This document shows positions 6,729-8,507 of a DNA stretch of 8,507 nucleotides, in pieces. The position numbers and the translations under genes are program-made. Source of the DNA: Bacteroidota bacterium (GTDB taxonomy: Bacteria > Bacteroidota > Ignavibacteria > Ignavibacteriales > Ignavibacteriaceae). The notes beneath the pieces are model-generated. The model made no database searches. It was not told the origin of the DNA and saw nothing but the letters and a program-made list of their open reading frames with translations. Location: NCBI GenBank assembly GCA_021778375.1, contig JAJYCM010000109.1, forward strand, positions 1 to 8,507. The letters are read 5' to 3'. Within the stretch, counting starts at the first letter, position 1. Each line of letters opens with the position of its first letter.

Positions 6729-8414
6729 TTATTTCCGTTTGTCCCACATTTTAATCAATGTCTTACTTAAAATTTCTAAATCGAGCCAGATATTTTGGTT
6801 TTTTGCGTAAAGAATATCAAGCTTATCATTTTCAGATTCTTGAGGATTTTCGATATACCATAAGCCCGTTAAACCTTTTTTACCTAGGTAAATCGTTTTT
6901 TCCTTGTTACTATGTTTGGGTCCAACAAAGCTAACTTTACCACTAAAAATTGAGGGGGTGTCTAGCACAAAATTTTTAAATTCACTTCTTTCAGCACCCG
7001 CCTTCAAAATCAAATATATATAAGGATAGATAAAAAACAAAACAAGAGAAGCGAGGGAATAGTCGAATATATTTTTAAATACCCGGAGCGCCGGGTTTGA
7101 AATATTGTATTTAATTTCAAAAATTGGCATATCATCTAAAATGGAAACCGAGGTTTTACCAACAAGAAAATCCAAATTATTTCCGATAAGTTTAAACTCG
7201 ACAGGCTCTTTTCGACAGTTGGAAACTATTGACATCATTTGATTATAAGAAAGCTCTTCAGTCGAAAAAATAATTTCGTTGATTTTTCTATCGCGAATCA
7301 CTTTAATGATATTCTCAATGCTCCCGACTACTTCAAAATCATCAAATTTATTTCCAATTTCTTTATATGAAAACCCGATTAAGCCGGAGATTAAATGATA
7401 ATCGGATTGCCGCACTTTTAATTTTTTTGCTATTTGGATTGCATGACTGTTTGTTCCGACAATTAAAGTCCTTTTGCTTGTAAAGCCATCACTCTTAATC
7501 CCAATCCTAAAAAATATTTTTAATATTACTCTCCAAAACGCCAGGCTAAAAAGAAGAATTGCATAAGTTATAATTATTGCTGCTCTGCTATATGCATACT
7601 GTTTAACAAAAAAAGTAAGTGACGATAAAAGGAAAAAGCTTATCACCGTAGCAACATAATTTTTAAGTACGGAGAGAGAATCCTTTTTATATACACCTGA
7701 AACACTTGCTACAAAAATGTGGAGTAAAGCGGGGATTGTATAAACCACCGGAAGGATAAAATTAGGGAATCCACGCCAATGCCCAAATGTAGAATAAATT
7801 TCGGAAGCTGCAATTAAAGAAAGATCAAAGAAAACAAAATCGAGCAGGATAGAAATAATTATGAGTTTTCTCTTTCCGAGAAAGGCAAAAAATTTTCTAA
7901 ATGTAATGGCAGAAGTTAAAATCAGTTCGACAAGAAATGAGCTTGATAAATGTTTCTTAACAAAAAGCTTCATCGCGTCGTAAAAGATTTTTGTTTCATC
8001 GATGCTGCTGCGTTTTGTGCTTTCGCCTTTATAGTGAATAATTTGAGTTGAGTGAACGTAGAAAACTTTAAACCCGGCTTTTTGAATTCTGTAACAGAGA
8101 TCAAGATCTTCGCCGTACATAAAAAACTGTTCATCAAGGCCGCCGACCATTTGCAGAACTTCCCTTCGCATCATCATAAAAGAACCGGAAAGGGCATCTA
8201 CTTCATAAGTTTGGTCTTCATCCAGATAAGTCAAATTATAGCTGGCGAAAATTTTGCTTTTGGGGAAGATAGAGCTTAAGCCTGTTACTTTGCAAAAGGA
8301 AGTCCAGGGACCCGGAAAACTTCTGCGGCATGCAAGTTGAAGAGTCCCATCTGGATTCAGGATTTTGCAACCAGCCATTCCCGCTTCACGATATTCTTCA
8401 AAAAAATTTAACAT
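6729..8414 (-). CDS. GT2 glycosyltransferase fused to membrane and degenerate sugar-transferase domains (N-terminally incomplete)
   Basis: The reading from ATG 8414 gives 561 residues with four parts. Residues 1-135 are the C-terminal half of a GT2 domain, with GGLDEQFFMYGEDLDLCYR (91-109, acidic E102/D103/D105) and HYKGEST (127-133). Four membrane helices follow at about 183-206, 217-240, 253-271 and 278-302. A Rossmann-like CoA_binding_3 type domain spans about 315-430 (RTLIVGTNSHA). The end resembles bacterial sugar transferases of the WcaJ/WbaP kind: FKNIFDYSLASLVLFFIYPY (446-465), SFVGPK (495-500), GLTGLWY (514-520) and NIWLDLEILSKT (541-552). The stretch between the membrane helix and SFVGP is only about 25 residues, against roughly 90 normally, so the KFRSM and catalytic Asp-Glu (SLDELPQ) motifs are absent and phosphoglycosyltransferase activity is unlikely. 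The protein probably adds sugars in envelope polysaccharide or lipid-linked oligosaccharide synthesis. The true N-terminus lies further right. Confidence 0.85.
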   Translation of the reverse strand: MLNFFEEYREAGMAGCKILNPDGTLQLACRRSFPGPWTSFCKVTGLSSIFPKSKIFASYNLTYLDEDQTYEVDALSGSFMMMRREVLQMVGGLDEQFFMYGEDLDLCYRIQKAGFKVFYVHSTQIIHYKGESTKRSSIDETKIFYDAMKLFVKKHLSSSFLVELILTSAITFRKFFAFLGKRKLIIISILLDFVFFDLSLIAASEIYSTFGHWRGFPNFILPVVYTIPALLHIFVASVSGVYKKDSLSVLKNYVATVISFFLLSSLTFFVKQYAYSRAAIIITYAILLFSLAFWRVILKIFFRIGIKSDGFTSKRTLIVGTNSHAIQIAKKLKVRQSDYHLISGLIGFSYKEIGNKFDDFEVVGSIENIIKVIRDRKINEIIFSTEELSYNQMMSIVSNCRKEPVEFKLIGNNLDFLVGKTSVSILDDMPIFEIKYNISNPALRVFKNIFDYSLASLVLFFIYPYIYLILKAGAERSEFKNFVLDTPSIFSGKVSFVGPKHSNKEKTIYLGKKGLTGLWYIENPQESENDKLDILYAKNQNIWLDLEILSKTLIKMWDKRK

Positions 8415-8507
8415 TTTCTGAAATGTATCTTCTCTAACGATTGTATCGGGATTAATTAATAGAAGAAAATTCCCGGAAGCAACTTTGATACTCAGAATGA
8501 AACCCTA
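8415..8507 (-). pseudogene. Upstream GT2 codons of the same gene, ending in an in-frame TAG at the window edge
   Basis: Thirty codons continue in frame upstream of the ATG at 8414 and are clearly GT2: IKVASGNFLLLINPDTIV contains the NPDT metal/nucleotide-binding motif. The codon at 8505-8507 in this frame is TAG, and no ATG, GTG or TTG lies between it and 8414. GGGTTT just inside the edge, read in another frame, gives the Gly-Phe that normally stands about seven residues before IK in this family (GFxxANNxxIK); here only 10 nt separate them. This suggests a small deletion or frameshift, or a sequence error, splitting the GT2 domain. The upstream part is outside the window. Confidence 0.55.

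Noticed and set aside
6727..6747. Upstream ATG at 6747 as the accA start
   Set aside because: It would add MGQTEII, which is not part of the family, and overlap the preceding gene; ATG 6726 gives the conserved N-terminus.

Overview
The window is AT-rich bacterial chromosome, and every gene lies on the minus strand, so transcription runs from high to low coordinates. The mix of genes (multi-cluster NuoG, Ald, an M16 peptidase, AccA, a lipid-linked-sugar type membrane glycosyltransferase and a bacterial GH47) suggests the Bacteroidota/Ignavibacteriota (FCB) side of bacteria. That is an impression from protein style, not a proof.

From right to left: (1) The window opens inside a large envelope-glycan gene, a GT2 glycosyltransferase domain fused to four membrane helices, a Rossmann-like domain and a strongly shortened bacterial sugar-transferase (phosphoglycosyltransferase) domain. 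Its ATG at 8414 is not the true N-terminus: GT2 codons, including the NPDT motif, continue upstream until an in-frame TAG on the last three bases. (2) accA follows after 2 nt. (3) A 400-nt gap holds the decayed C-terminus of a GH92 alpha-mannosidase. (4) An intact, secreted-type GH47 alpha-mannosidase follows. (5) A 298-nt gap carries a good sigma70-like promoter. (6) That promoter drives an M16 zinc-peptidase gene with a TTG start, followed 23 nt later by (7) ald, alanine dehydrogenase. (8) A 72-nt gap with a hairpin separates ald from (9) nuoG, the iron-sulfur subunit of complex I, which runs off the left edge.

The housekeeping functions are fatty-acid precursor supply (accA), alanine/NADH metabolism (ald), respiration (nuoG) and protein processing (M16). 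Between accA and the M16 gene sits what looks like the remains of an alpha-mannoside-degrading gene pair: GH92 eroded to its last ~60 codons, GH47 still intact. The most notable points are this relic, the sugar-transferase domain that has lost its catalytic core, and the frame break at the right edge. I see no CRISPR array, tRNA, rRNA, intact insertion sequence or phage gene.
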